This document shows positions 18,360 to 27,926 of a DNA stretch of 50,276 bases, piece by piece (position 1 is the stretch's first letter; each line of letters begins with the position of its first letter). Location: assembly GCA_030697555.1 (NCBI GenBank), contig JAUYPV010000030.1:1-50276 (forward strand), given 5' to 3'. Under the pieces are notes generated by a model that was not told the origin of the DNA, searched no databases, and was given only the letters and a program-made list of their open reading frames with translations. The stretch is from Hyphomonadaceae bacterium (GTDB lineage Bacteria; Pseudomonadota; Alphaproteobacteria; Caulobacterales; Hyphomonadaceae). The position numbers and the translations under genes were made by a program.

Positions 18360-19504
18360 CAGGTGAGCTTCAGGATCGTCTCTGCCGCGATCTCCGCCGC
18401 TGGTCGTCCTGGCCCCGCCATCGCCTTCAGAGCTTCTGCCTGCCCTTTCCGCTGCGCCTCCAACGCGGCAGGGTCGGAGAGCAGGCGCTCTGCAACGCGA
18501 GCGATGTTCTCCGCGTTGAACTTCGTCTGGATGAACTCTGGCGCCACTTCCCGGCCTAGCGCCACGTTCATGAGTGTCGCATAGGGCGACTTGAACAGCA
18601 GCAAGCGCAGGATCGCCCAGGTGAGCCAGCCCAGCCGGTAGCCGGAGACGACAGCGGCGCCCTGCACGCCCAGCTCGGTTGTGACCGTGCCAGAGCTGGC
18701 TATGGCCACCTCCATCGAGGAGAATGCATCGGCCTTGTCTGAATCTCCGCCGATGATGAGATGCGGGAAGCTCCAGGCCTTTGCGGCTTCGCGCACGGCT
18801 GCCTCGACCGACGGCGCGGCAACGCAGAGGACCTGCCGTTCGGGATGACCGGCACAGAGCTGGGCGGCGGCGGTCGCAAGTGTCGGCATCACGCGGCGGA
18901 TTTCCGCGGGACGGCTGCCGGGCAGAAGGCCGATAACGCGGAAATTGGCGGCGACGCCGTGGGCGGCTCTGAAAGCTGCGCCGTTACCCTTCTTCATGCG
19001 GTGGAGGGCTGGATTGCCGATGACGGTCGTGGGCAGTCCCCACTTCACATAGAAGGGTTGTTCGAAAGCGTGAATGCACAGCAGGTGGTCGCACCATTGC
19101 GCTAGCACGCGCGCCCGACCCGGGCGCGTGGCCCAGACCTGCGGACCGACCAGCTTGATGCGCTTGGCATGCAGGCCGCGTTCCTTCAGAGCGCGGGCAA
19201 GCCGCCACATGAAACCCCAGCTATCGATCAAGACAACCGCATCCGGGTTCAACCCGACGATGTGATTGGCCGCCGCCTCGACCGCGATCTTAGCCCTGTC
19301 GAACGCCTTCAATCCCTCGAAGAGGCCCACCACAGCGAGGCCTGACATATCGACGTCCGAGGACACACCGCGCTCGCGCATCCTGGCGCCGCCGATGCCC
19401 GACAGCCGGACCAGAGGATTAATCACCCGCAGCGCATCGATCACATCGGCGCCGAGAGCGTCACCGGACTCTTCAGCTGCAACGAGGCAGATGTGGCGCG
19501 TCAC
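18359..19504 (-). CDS. lpxB: Lipid-A-disaccharide synthase
   Basis: Joins UDP-2,3-diacylglucosamine and lipid X into the lipid A disaccharide at the inner face of the inner membrane. It is a GT19 enzyme of 381 residues. The N-terminal loop reads LVAAEESGDALGA (more often GEASGD). Internal landmarks IDSWGFMWRLA, GPQVWATRPGR and LLPGSRPAEIRR, and the C-terminal UDP-binding SSGTVTTELG, are present. The GTG start overlaps the lpxI stop (GTGA), so translation is likely coupled. It is the last gene of bamA-skp-lpxD-lpxA-lpxI-lpxB. Confidence 0.96.
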   Translation of the reverse strand: MTRHICLVAAEESGDALGADVIDALRVINPLVRLSGIGGARMRERGVSSDVDMSGLAVVGLFEGLKAFDRAKIAVEAAANHIVGLNPDAVVLIDSWGFMWRLARALKERGLHAKRIKLVGPQVWATRPGRARVLAQWCDHLLCIHAFEQPFYVKWGLPTTVIGNPALHRMKKGNGAAFRAAHGVAANFRVIGLLPGSRPAEIRRVMPTLATAAAQLCAGHPERQVLCVAAPSVEAAVREAAKAWSFPHLIIGGDSDKADAFSSMEVAIASSGTVTTELGVQGAAVVSGYRLGWLTWAILRLLLFKSPYATLMNVALGREVAPEFIQTKFNAENIARVAERLLSDPAALEAQRKGQAEALKAMAGPGRPAAEIAAETILKLT

Positions 19505-20328
19505 GCCAGTTCACCGGGTGAAGCGCCATAGACAAAAAGCCCAAGCCGGTCGGCTTCGGTTTGCAGCTCGGCGCGATTCATGACGAGCGCCCCGCCAGCC
19601 TCGACCACGATGCCGGAAAGACCGGCGGCGTGCGCGCCGCGCAACGTCTGGACCCCGATGGTCGGAAGATCGATGCGCCGTTCCTGTTGCGGCTTCGGCC
19701 GCTTCACCAGTACTCCGCCCTTTGCGCCTGCGGAGGCTTCCGCGACGCGGCGGAGCATTGCGTCCGTCCCGTCCTGCGTTTCTGTCGCCAGGATTGCCCC
19801 GTTGCGGGAAACGGCGCCCTGCCCGACATCCTTGGCGCCGATAGCGGCGGCGGCTTCAGCGGCCTTCCTGATATCGACCCAATCCTGCTGCGACGGTCCG
19901 AGACTTCCCAGAGGGCCAGTGGGCGCCAGGAGGTTGCCCAGCACATCGTCGGCGCCGATGATGCGGAAGCCCGCTTTCTCGAAGGCGCCGAGAACCACGC
20001 GCAGCAACGCGTCGTCGCCCTTGCCTGCGGCGACGGCGAGTTCGGGCAACAGCGTGGCGCCGTGAAAATCAAACTTGAGATCGGAAAGCTCCGGCCGCTT
20101 GATCGTGCCGGCGAAGACAACGTCTTTGCAGCCCGCGTCTCTGAGCAGGCGGATGCCCTTGCCGATTTCGCCCATCGCGGCTTCGGCGCCGCCGAACTCG
20201 GACCATAAGGCTGGATCGGCGAAACCTCTCAGGCCGAGAATGTAGACGGGGCGACTGGTTGCACGGGCGTGCTCGGCGAGCGTACGCGGGAGAGCGCCGC
20301 CGCCCGCGATGATACCGAGCTTGGTCAT
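19501..20328 (-). CDS. lpxI: UDP-2,3-diacylglucosamine diphosphatase LpxI
   Basis: Hydrolyses UDP-2,3-diacylglucosamine to lipid X by attack on the beta-phosphorus. LpxI (formerly DUF1009) is the alphaproteobacterial substitute for LpxH. The protein is 275 residues, with N-terminal LGIIAGGGALPRTLAEHAR, central VVFAGTIKRPEL, and GQGAVSRNGAILATETQDGTD in the catalytic C-terminal domain. It overlaps lpxA (ATGA) upstream and lpxB (GTGA) downstream, exactly between the genes making its substrate and using its product. Confidence 0.95.
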   Translation of the reverse strand: MTKLGIIAGGGALPRTLAEHARATSRPVYILGLRGFADPALWSEFGGAEAAMGEIGKGIRLLRDAGCKDVVFAGTIKRPELSDLKFDFHGATLLPELAVAAGKGDDALLRVVLGAFEKAGFRIIGADDVLGNLLAPTGPLGSLGPSQQDWVDIRKAAEAAAAIGAKDVGQGAVSRNGAILATETQDGTDAMLRRVAEASAGAKGGVLVKRPKPQQERRIDLPTIGVQTLRGAHAAGLSGIVVEAGGALVMNRAELQTEADRLGLFVYGASPGELA

Positions 20329-21119
20329 CAGCCGCGGTCCGGCAGGCAGAGTTCGCGCTTCTGCCCGGCGTTGATGAAGGCGACGATCATCATGACTTCC
20401 GGTGAGCCCGAGTACTTCTCGGCAACGCCGGCAAAGCGATCCCAGAAATGCCCCTCGCCGTGGAACAATTCGCGATAGGCCGCGCGAAGATCGTTGATGG
20501 TTTCGCGCTTGAAGCCGCGCCGCTTCAGCCCGATCAAATTGAGGCCGTGCAGGCGCCCATTGTTGTCGACCATGCCGAAAGGGATGACATCGCCGACGAC
20601 CGGCGCGCAGCCGCCGATGAAGCAGTATTTGCCGAGGCGCGTGAACTGGTGGACCGCGGCGTTGCCGCCGAGGATCGCAAAATCCTGGATGACAGCGTTT
20701 CCGCCGACCGGCACGTTGTTCCCCAGGACAACCCCGTTGCCGATGATGCAGTCGTGGCCGATATGGCCCCCGGCCATGAAAAATCCCTTGTCGCCGACGA
20801 TCGTCTCGCTGCGGCCGGTGACGGTGCCGACATGGAAGCTGACGCTTTCGCGAATGACGTTGTCGGCGCCGACGCGCAGGCGCGTGTCCTCGCCCTTGAA
20901 CTTAAGGTCCTGCGGCGGATGGCCGAGCGCAGCAAATGGATAGATCATTGTGCGCGCGCCGACGTGGGTGTTGCCGGTGACCGAGACATGGCTTAGCAGC
21001 CTGACGCCTTCCGCCAGCACCACCCTCGGCCCGACAGTGCAATAGGGCCCAATCTCGACGCCGTCGGCCAGCTCCGCGCCGCGTTCGACACTCGCTGTAG
21101 GATGGATGTTCGCGCCCAT
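20328..21119 (-). CDS. lpxA: UDP-N-acetylglucosamine acyltransferase
   Basis: Catalyses the first step of lipid A synthesis, O-acylation of UDP-GlcNAc from acyl-ACP. It is a left-handed beta-helix protein of 263 residues built of hexapeptide repeats (for example VEIGPYCTVGPRVVLAEGV). The catalytic His lies in GGHIGHDCIIGN, and the C-terminal helical bundle is normal. I used ATG 21119 (MGANIHPTA); an in-frame start at 21197 adds 26 unlike residues and overlaps lpxD. It lies only 32 bp after lpxD, so no fabZ intervenes. Confidence 0.96.
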   Translation of the reverse strand: MGANIHPTASVERGAELADGVEIGPYCTVGPRVVLAEGVRLLSHVSVTGNTHVGARTMIYPFAALGHPPQDLKFKGEDTRLRVGADNVIRESVSFHVGTVTGRSETIVGDKGFFMAGGHIGHDCIIGNGVVLGNNVPVGGNAVIQDFAILGGNAAVHQFTRLGKYCFIGGCAPVVGDVIPFGMVDNNGRLHGLNLIGLKRRGFKRETINDLRAAYRELFHGEGHFWDRFAGVAEKYSGSPEVMMIVAFINAGQKRELCLPDRG

Positions 21120-21151
21120 GTCCGCCGGTCCGCCGAGGCCGGGGAATCCGG

Positions 21152-22168
21152 CTACTCTTCCTTGGCGGAACGCTTTTGCGCTGCCCGGCCCAGCCATGCA
21201 AGCTCGCGCATCCAGGTGCGGATGGGCTTGGCGGGATAGCCGGCCCAGGTCTCGCCGGCAGGTACATCTGACAGGACGGCGGCCCCGGCGGCGATGCGCG
21301 CCCCGGTTCCCACGCGGACATGGTCCTTGAGGCCGACGCGGCCGCCGAACTGCACGCCGTCGCCAACCTCGCTGGAGCCGGAAACGCCAGCGAACGCGGC
21401 CATGACGACGCCGGAGCCGATGCGGCAGTTGTGACCAATGTGACAGAGATTATCGATATGTGCGCCCTCGCCGATGACCGTGTCATCGAACAGGCCGCGG
21501 TCGACGCAGGAATTGGCGCCGAGGGAGACGCCGTTCTGCATGATGACGCGGCCGAAATGGGGGGAGAGCGCCGCGCCGCCCTTGCCCGCCGCCAAGCCGA
21601 AGCCGGCCTCGCCCACCACAGCGCCGGTGAATATGCGAACGCCATCGCCCAGCAGCGCGCAGCGGATTACCGCGCCCGCGCCGACGATCGTACCCATCCC
21701 GATCTGCACCCCGGGTCCGATCACGGCATTGGCCCCGATACGCACCTCGGCGCCGATCGCGGCGCCCTGTCCGACGACGACCCCAGGCTCCAGCACCGCG
21801 GAGGACGCTATCCGCGCCCCGGGGTGTATGCTCGAAGCGCCGCGTTCGAATTCGCGCAGGCGGACCAGCCGCTGGGCGGCCCTGGCGAAAGCGGCGCGTG
21901 GATGGAGCGCCTCGATGACCGCCGGGCCATTCGGGATGAGTTTTGCGGTTGCGGAAGATGCGATGACGGCGCCTGCCCCGCTCAGCGCGGACAGATCGCC
22001 GTCTTCGCTCTCGAGGAAAGTGAGGTCAGTCTCGCGCGCGCTTGCCGACGAGGCGACCGACACCAGCATCCGTCCGGCGTCGCCGCGTATGAGCGCGCCG
22101 CCAGTGAGTTCGGCGATGTCCGAAGCCTTCAGCGGTCCTGAGACCTCGTAGAACCTCGGATCGATCAC
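21152..22168 (-). CDS. lpxD: UDP-3-O-(3-hydroxyacyl)glucosamine N-acyltransferase
   Basis: Catalyses the third step of lipid A synthesis, N-acylation. The protein is 338 residues: an N-terminal uridine-binding domain (about 1-105) and a beta-helix of hexapeptide repeats from about 115. The catalytic His region reads IDNLCHIGHNCRIGSG, and the C-terminus has the GYPAKP loop seen in LpxD. The start is GTG 22168 (VIDPRFYEVSG). The frame is open further upstream, but the extension is Arg-rich and antisense-like, and GTG 22168 lies 25 bp after the skp stop. Confidence 0.95.
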   Translation of the reverse strand: MIDPRFYEVSGPLKASDIAELTGGALIRGDAGRMLVSVASSASARETDLTFLESEDGDLSALSGAGAVIASSATAKLIPNGPAVIEALHPRAAFARAAQRLVRLREFERGASSIHPGARIASSAVLEPGVVVGQGAAIGAEVRIGANAVIGPGVQIGMGTIVGAGAVIRCALLGDGVRIFTGAVVGEAGFGLAAGKGGAALSPHFGRVIMQNGVSLGANSCVDRGLFDDTVIGEGAHIDNLCHIGHNCRIGSGVVMAAFAGVSGSSEVGDGVQFGGRVGLKDHVRVGTGARIAAGAAVLSDVPAGETWAGYPAKPIRTWMRELAWLGRAAQKRSAKEE

Positions 22169-22193
22169 CGCCCCGCCTTCGTCCTCAAGTCTG

Positions 22194-22820
22194 CTATTGC
22201 CCGCCCTGCGGCTTCGCCGGCGTCGCCGGCTTCGCTGCGCCGCCGGCCGGCTGGATCGCCGCCTGAAGCGCCGCAAGAGTCGGCACAGTTGCGTCGAGGC
22301 GCGCAATGACTTTCGCGCTGATGTCCGTCGCATCCTTCACGTACCAGGTCGAGGCGTAGCTCAGCACCACGTCGGCGCCGACTTCCTTGGCAACGTGCGT
22401 TACGGCCGGCTCCATCACCTGCGCGAAGGCGACGTTGAGGGCGCCGTTCTGTTGCTCGAGGTTCTGGTTGAGATAGTCAGCCTTCTGCAGGTACTCGCTC
22501 GTCTTCTTGTTGAGCGACTCGACGCGCGCTTTCAGCGTCGGGTTCTTTTCGATCGCTTCCTTGGTGAGCGCCTGAGTCTGCGGTTGCAATGCCGTCTGCT
22601 CGGTCTTGATCTCGTCGCCCAGTGACTTCAGGCCCAGCTTCTGTACGCCCTGTTCGCGGACACTGCCCAAGGAAACCGACATCTCCTTGCCGACCTTGCT
22701 TTCGCGGCGGATCTTTTCTTCGTTGATGACGAAAATCTTGGTCTGGGCAACGGCGGCGCCGGCCACATTCATCAGGCCGATCATCATCGCGGCGGCCAGC
22801 GCGAGGTTGTGAACTTTCAT
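22194..22820 (-). CDS. skp: OmpH/Skp-family periplasmic chaperone
   Basis: Expected to hold unfolded outer-membrane proteins on their way to BamA. The protein is 208 residues from ATG 22820 (MKVHNLALAAAMM). A signal peptide is followed by the likely cleavage site GAAVAQ-T. A long, charged, coiled-coil region spans about 35-150, and an Ala/Pro/Gly-rich tail ends the protein. It sits between bamA (4 bp gap) and lpxD, the usual place. Sequence conservation in this family is low, so the call rests on context, signal peptide and the OmpH-like coiled coil. Confidence 0.88.
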   Translation of the reverse strand: MKVHNLALAAAMMIGLMNVAGAAVAQTKIFVINEEKIRRESKVGKEMSVSLGSVREQGVQKLGLKSLGDEIKTEQTALQPQTQALTKEAIEKNPTLKARVESLNKKTSEYLQKADYLNQNLEQQNGALNVAFAQVMEPAVTHVAKEVGADVVLSYASTWYVKDATDISAKVIARLDATVPTLAALQAAIQPAGGAAKPATPAKPQGGQ

Positions 22821-22824
22821 AGCA

Positions 22825-25380
22825 CTAGAACCTTGTGTTGGTGGCAAAGCGGAAGGTTTCAGTCCGGTCGTATTCTTCGCTCGCAAGAATCTGCGAGAAG
22901 TCGAAACGAATGGGGCCGAAGGGCGAATCCCAGAAGATCGAAAGGCCGGCGCTGGCGCGCAGGCTGAGACTGTCGTCGACCCGGAATGAGCTGAAGGCAC
23001 TGTCAAACTTGCGATCCCTGTCTTCATCGTCCAGCAGGCCTACCGTGCCGAACTCCGTGAACAGTCCCGCCTTGATCCCCAGTTCCTCGGGAACATACGG
23101 TATCGGGAAGTCCAATTGGAAGGTACCAATAGCATATGCCTTCCCGCCTAGGGCGTTGAAGGTGCGTATCTTGGCGGGATTGATGTTGCCGGCGGCGTCG
23201 CGCAAGGCCGTTTGATAGAGCAATTTGCCGTCGGGGCTGACCTGCTGAGTTCCGTCCTGGTTGAGAGCCGGAATCGTGAAACTGGGCGGCGCAACGCCAA
23301 CATCGAGCGCGAGTTCTTCGGTCTCGTAGAAATACTCAACCTCTCGCGGGCCGATGCCGAGAGAGTCGAAGCCACGGAAAGTATTGCCACCCTTGAAGAA
23401 GCGGTTGTTGAGGCGGATGCCTTCATCACCCCAGCTTTCGATATAGCCGGCCTCGATGCGCGCACTGGCGACGATATCCGGCCACAGACCGCGATAGATC
23501 GCGCCGCGGAGCTCGTTTTTCAGATAGTTCTCGTCGCCGCCGAGGCCGGCGATGTCCTGGCTGAAGTTGAGCTCGTAGCCGCGCGTCGGCTCGAGATAGT
23601 CGTTGGTGCGGTTCATTGTCAGCGTGTAGCCGAACACCGACGTGACGCGGCTGCCCAACTGCTCGCAGACAGCCGAGCGCGAGAAGCCGCCGGCAAGGCA
23701 ATCCTGCTCAGCGGCAGCATCAATGGTGAGTTCATCGCTGCGCAGATAGTAGCGCAGGCCGATTTGATCGGCATCCGATAGCGGGAACAGCAAGCGCCCG
23801 CCGGCGCCGACCGTCTTGTTCTGGAAGCCCGCTTCCTCGAAGAAATCCGACTGCGTGAGGAACACGTCCAGACCCAGAGCCATGTTGCGATCCTGGAACT
23901 TCGGCTCGGTGAATCGGAATTCGATGTCCTGCTGGCGCGACGTGGTCTGGATGCGCGCGGAGAGGAACTGGCCCCGGCCGCGGAAGTTGCGCTGCGTGGC
24001 GCTGGCGCTGAACAGGAAGGCGTCGGCCGAGGAGAAGCCCGCCGAGAACGCAAGTTCGCCGGTTGCCTGTTCTTCCACCTTCACTTTGATCACTGCGCGA
24101 TCGTCGGTCGAGCCGGGCTCGTCCGTGACCTCGACTTTTTCGGGGTCGAAGAAGCCAAGCGCGCGAATACGGTTCTTGGCGTTGTCGAGCAGGACGGGGT
24201 TGTAGCTGTCGCCCTCGGCCGTGCGGATCTCGCGGCGAATGACGCGATCGAGGGTCTGCGTGTTGCCGGCAATGTCGATCCGCTCGATGTAGACCCGCGG
24301 GCCTTCATCCACCTCGAACGTGATGCCTATGGTGTGCCCCACCGCATCGCGTTGTTCGCGCGGACGGATGTCGACGTTGGCGTAGCCGGCGGTGCCCGCG
24401 GCGAAGGTCAGCGTGTCGATCGCGTCTTCGATGGCCTTGGAGCTGAACTGGTCGCCCTTCTTCATCGGCAGGATCAGCGCGAGGCGATCACCCGACAGTT
24501 TTTCGAGTTGGGTCTGCACCTTGAGGTCGCTGAATGTATATGGCTGGCCCTCGTCGATGGTGAAGGTGACGTAGAAGTCGCGCCGGTCCGGCGTCAGTTC
24601 GGCGACCGAAGAGATTACGCGGAAATCCGCATAGCCCGAGTTCATGTAGAACTCACTCAGCTGCGAGCGGTCGAACTCGATCTGTCCGGGGTTGTAGTTG
24701 TCGGCTTTCTCGAAGAACCGCCACCAGCGCGATTGGCGCGTGGTGATCTCGCGGCGCAGGCGGTCGTCGGTGAAGCGCTGGTTGCCGAGGAAGTTGATCG
24801 ACTTAATGCCGGTGGTCGGGCCTTCCTCGATCACGAAGATCAAGTCGGCGCGGTTTTGCGGCAGCACCTTGTATTGTGGCGTCACCGTCGCGGCAAAGCG
24901 GCCGGCGCGGCGATAGACTTCGAGAATACGCTGCACGTCCTGCTCGACGCGCGAGAGCGTGAATGTCTGGCGGGGCTCGGCTTCCGTTTCTTCCTCGAGG
25001 CGCTCGGTCGTGACCGCGCTGTTCCCTTCGAACATCACGCGGTTGATGATCGGATTCTCGATCACGCGCACGACAAGGTCATTGCCGCGCAGCTCGAATT
25101 GGACATCGCTGAACAGGTTGGTCTGGCCGAGGGCGCGCACCGACAGGCCGATTCGCTCCTCGTCGAACGCATCGCCCGGCTTCACCAGAAGATAGGAGAG
25201 GACGGTACGCGCCTCGATCCGCTGGTTACCTTCAACCAGGATACGGGAAATGATGATGGGTTGCTGAGGCTGCTGGGGTTGTTGCGCCCACGCGCGCGAG
25301 GACGCGGATAGGTCCATGGCGGCGATGAGAGCGCCAGCCGACGCTGTCAGCGCCAGAGCGCTCGCGAACCAAGACCGCAT
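22825..25380 (-). CDS. bamA: Outer-membrane protein assembly factor BamA
   Basis: The core of the BAM complex, inserting beta-barrel proteins into the outer membrane. The protein is 851 residues from ATG 25380 (an adjacent in-frame GTG at 25383 is possible). A signal peptide ends near SSRAWAQ, and Gln/Pro repeats follow. Five POTRA domains span about 42-430. The 16-strand barrel contains the conserved NTFRGFDSLG (the VRGF loop motif) and ends in a C-terminal Phe (ATNTRF). The 96-bp gap to rseP may carry a promoter, but no strong boxes are visible. Confidence 0.97.
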   Translation of the reverse strand: MRSWFASALALTASAGALIAAMDLSASSRAWAQQPQQPQQPIIISRILVEGNQRIEARTVLSYLLVKPGDAFDEERIGLSVRALGQTNLFSDVQFELRGNDLVVRVIENPIINRVMFEGNSAVTTERLEEETEAEPRQTFTLSRVEQDVQRILEVYRRAGRFAATVTPQYKVLPQNRADLIFVIEEGPTTGIKSINFLGNQRFTDDRLRREITTRQSRWWRFFEKADNYNPGQIEFDRSQLSEFYMNSGYADFRVISSVAELTPDRRDFYVTFTIDEGQPYTFSDLKVQTQLEKLSGDRLALILPMKKGDQFSSKAIEDAIDTLTFAAGTAGYANVDIRPREQRDAVGHTIGITFEVDEGPRVYIERIDIAGNTQTLDRVIRREIRTAEGDSYNPVLLDNAKNRIRALGFFDPEKVEVTDEPGSTDDRAVIKVKVEEQATGELAFSAGFSSADAFLFSASATQRNFRGRGQFLSARIQTTSRQQDIEFRFTEPKFQDRNMALGLDVFLTQSDFFEEAGFQNKTVGAGGRLLFPLSDADQIGLRYYLRSDELTIDAAAEQDCLAGGFSRSAVCEQLGSRVTSVFGYTLTMNRTNDYLEPTRGYELNFSQDIAGLGGDENYLKNELRGAIYRGLWPDIVASARIEAGYIESWGDEGIRLNNRFFKGGNTFRGFDSLGIGPREVEYFYETEELALDVGVAPPSFTIPALNQDGTQQVSPDGKLLYQTALRDAAGNINPAKIRTFNALGGKAYAIGTFQLDFPIPYVPEELGIKAGLFTEFGTVGLLDDEDRDRKFDSAFSSFRVDDSLSLRASAGLSIFWDSPFGPIRFDFSQILASEEYDRTETFRFATNTRF

Positions 25381-25476
25381 CACCTACCCCTTAACTCAAC
25401 GGACCGCTGACGCAGTCTCTTCGGGCGTCTTAAGACAACATGCCGCTCAAAAGCTCAAGCGGTTGGCTGATTTGCT

Positions 25477-26700
25477 TTAGGGCGCACCGGCCCACATCGG
25501 CAGGCGCGTTATGTCCTGCCACGTGATGACCAGAGCAAAGCTGACGAGACATGCAAGGCCGATTGTCAGCCCGACTTTCTGCACTTTTTCGGGCACTTCG
25601 CGGCCGGTAGCAGCTTCAGCGATACACATTACAGCCGCGCCACCATCCAGCACGGGAATCGGCAGCAGGTTGAAGAAGCCAACACCGATCGAAAGCAGCG
25701 CGGAGAGGTTAATCAGCCACAGGGCGGCGCCAATCAGGCGTTTGTCGAAGCTGACGCCTTCCTGCTTCATGTGAAGGTCGGTGCCGTTGTCGGCGACCGT
25801 GAAGATGCCGAGCGGACCGGAGAGCTTGTCGAGCCCGTCCTTGCCGGTGACCAGACGCCGCAGGACCGTCACGGTGGCGTCGAGAGCGTCCCCGGTGCGC
25901 CAGAAGCCATAGCCGACAGCTTCGATCGGGTTCAGGCGCCGGATCTCGGTCTCACGTTCACCGAGGTCGATGCCGATGCGGCCGATGCTCTCCCGAACCT
26001 TGAGGTCCTTGTTGTAGGTCGACTCCGACTTCGGCACGGCTATGAGCTCGATCTGCTCGCCTCCCCGGAGAACCCGATAGCGAACCTCTTCGCCGGCGTT
26101 GAGCACGGTCGCGCGCTGGACGTCGGTGGCGCTGGTGACGGTGCGCCCGCCCGCTTGCAGCAGGATATCGCCCGGCTTGAACCCGGCCGCTTCAGCTGCG
26201 CTGCCCGCTACTGTTCCGTTGACCAGAACTTCTTTCGACTGCGCGACGCCCATAGCCATGCCGAGCGCCGCGAAAACGACGACCGCAAAGACGAAGTTGG
26301 CGAACGGGCCACCCAGCGAAACCGCCAGCCGCTTGAGCGGACCGAGTTCGGTGTAGGGCTTGCCGACGAGCTTCACCGTGGGCTCGCCTTCGGCGCCATG
26401 GATCTCGGTGATGTCGACGTTGGGATCGGCTACCCCCTGATTACGGGAGTCGGTCGGCGCCTGAAGCTCGCCGACGAACTTCACGAACCCTCCGAGCGGC
26501 AGCCAGTTAACGCGCCAGCGTGTGCCGCGCTTGTCCTTGACCTCGAATATGGGACGGCCGAACCCAATCGAGAACGACTCAACCGCGGCGCCGAACCAGC
26601 GCCCAACCCAGTAGTGGCCGAGTTCGTGGACTGTGATCACGATGGAGATCACGATGATGAACGGGATCGCTGAACCCAGTATTGAGATCAGGTTGTCCAT
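25477..26700 (-). CDS. rseP: RseP-family site-2 intramembrane zinc metalloprotease
   Basis: Cleaves transmembrane segments such as anti-sigma factors and signal-peptide remnants. The protein is 407 residues. Zinc ligands are in the HELGH motif (His25, Glu26, His29) of the first helix, with the third ligand in LPIPVLDGG near the C-terminus. One PDZ domain is visible around 150-230 (VAGSAAEAAGFKPGD); E. coli RseP has two. Four hydrophobic segments are seen. It is the last gene of the rpsB-...-dxr group and precedes bamA. The substrate in this organism is unknown. Confidence 0.95.
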   Translation of the reverse strand: MDNLISILGSAIPFIIVISIVITVHELGHYWVGRWFGAAVESFSIGFGRPIFEVKDKRGTRWRVNWLPLGGFVKFVGELQAPTDSRNQGVADPNVDITEIHGAEGEPTVKLVGKPYTELGPLKRLAVSLGGPFANFVFAVVVFAALGMAMGVAQSKEVLVNGTVAGSAAEAAGFKPGDILLQAGGRTVTSATDVQRATVLNAGEEVRYRVLRGGEQIELIAVPKSESTYNKDLKVRESIGRIGIDLGERETEIRRLNPIEAVGYGFWRTGDALDATVTVLRRLVTGKDGLDKLSGPLGIFTVADNGTDLHMKQEGVSFDKRLIGAALWLINLSALLSIGVGFFNLLPIPVLDGGAAVMCIAEAATGREVPEKVQKVGLTIGLACLVSFALVITWQDITRLPMWAGAP

Positions 26701-26741
26701 CAGATTTCGCCTCTCATAGCAGCCACCCCGTAGTTAACCGA

Positions 26742-27926
26742 TCACGCCGCGAGGCGAAGTTTTTCGAACGTTCGCTCGCGCGCCAGGCGATCAATCTCGT
26801 AGACTTCCTCGAAGGATGCAGGCGCATCGGCGACAGAGCGGGCACTGAGGAACTCGTCCAACACTTCGCCTGCCACCTGAGCAATCGTCAAAAATCCAAT
26901 CCGGCGCTGCAAAAAGGCCGCCACCGCGACCTCGTTCGCACCATTCAGCACAATTGGGGCGCCGCCCCCCGCGGAAACCGCCGCCCGCGCGATGTCCAGA
27001 GCCGGAAAGCGCTGGGGATCGGGGGGCAGGAAATCCAGCCTCCCGATCTTGGCGAGATCAAGGCGCTCAAGCCCCGGCAGGGGCATCCGGTTGGGCCAGG
27101 AAAGGGCGTAGGAGATGGGGGTGCGCATGTCCGGCATGCCCAGCTGGGCCAGCACCGACCCATCGTCATACGCTACCAGGCTGTGAATGATCGACTGGGG
27201 GTGGACCAGAACTTCAATACGCCGCTCCGGAATACCGAACAGATAGGCCGCCTCGATCAGTTCGAGGCCCTTGTTCATCATGGTGGCGCAGTCGACCGAG
27301 ATCTTGGCCCCCATCTCCCAGTTCGGGTGGGCGATGGCCTGTTCCGGGGTGACTGCGGCCATTTCGCCCAGGGGGGTGGACCGGAAAGGGCCGCCCGAGG
27401 CGGTGAGGATCAGCTTCTCGACGCGCTCGGGCCGGTCGAGAACCTGGAATATGGCGTTGTGCTCGCTGTCGATCGGCAGCAGGCGGGCGCCGGATTTCTT
27501 CGCTTCCTCTTTGAGAAGTGCGCCAGCGCAGACGAGGCTCTCCTTGTTGGCCAGGGCGACGGCGGTGCCCTGCCGAACGGCTGCGAGCGTTGCTGGCAGG
27601 CCAGCGATACCCACGATGGCAGCGACGACGCGGTCCGCTGGGCGCTGTGCGGCTTCAATGAGCGCATTGTATCCCGCGCCAGCCTCGACGCCGCTGCCGG
27701 CGAGCAACTGCGTTAGTTTTGTGTACAGCGTCTCGTCGGCAATGACGGCGAGTTCGGCGCGCGTGGCGATCGCTGCCTTGGCGAGGGCGTCGACATTGGT
27801 GTTGGCGGTGAGCGCCACAACCTGGAAGTCGGGAGCGCCGGGTGTTGAACGTGACACGATGTCGAGCGTGGATGCACCGACCGAGCCGGTGGCGCCCAGA
27901 ATCGAGACGCGTACCTTGCCGCTCAT
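26742..27926 (-). CDS. dxr: 1-deoxy-D-xylulose 5-phosphate reductoisomerase
   Basis: Converts DXP to MEP with NADPH, the committed step of the non-mevalonate isoprenoid pathway. The protein is 394 residues. It has NADPH-binding ILGATGSVGASTLDIV, the catalytic region ALANKESLVCAG, PIDSEHNAIFQ with metal ligands, the flexible loop with NWEMGAKISVDCATMMNKGLE, and GANEVAVAAF near the end. The start overlaps the cdsA stop (ATGA). It feeds UppS upstream in the same operon. Confidence 0.97.
   Translation of the reverse strand: MSGKVRVSILGATGSVGASTLDIVSRSTPGAPDFQVVALTANTNVDALAKAAIATRAELAVIADETLYTKLTQLLAGSGVEAGAGYNALIEAAQRPADRVVAAIVGIAGLPATLAAVRQGTAVALANKESLVCAGALLKEEAKKSGARLLPIDSEHNAIFQVLDRPERVEKLILTASGGPFRSTPLGEMAAVTPEQAIAHPNWEMGAKISVDCATMMNKGLELIEAAYLFGIPERRIEVLVHPQSIIHSLVAYDDGSVLAQLGMPDMRTPISYALSWPNRMPLPGLERLDLAKIGRLDFLPPDPQRFPALDIARAAVSAGGGAPIVLNGANEVAVAAFLQRRIGFLTIAQVAGEVLDEFLSARSVADAPASFEEVYEIDRLARERTFEKLRLAA

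Noticed and set aside
25384-25476. TTAA-type CtrA site or sigma-70 promoter before bamA
   Set aside because: Two TTAA half sites are present but not with the 7-bp spacing of TTAA-N7-TTAA, and the best -35/-10 pair (TTGAGC...TCTTAA) matches poorly.
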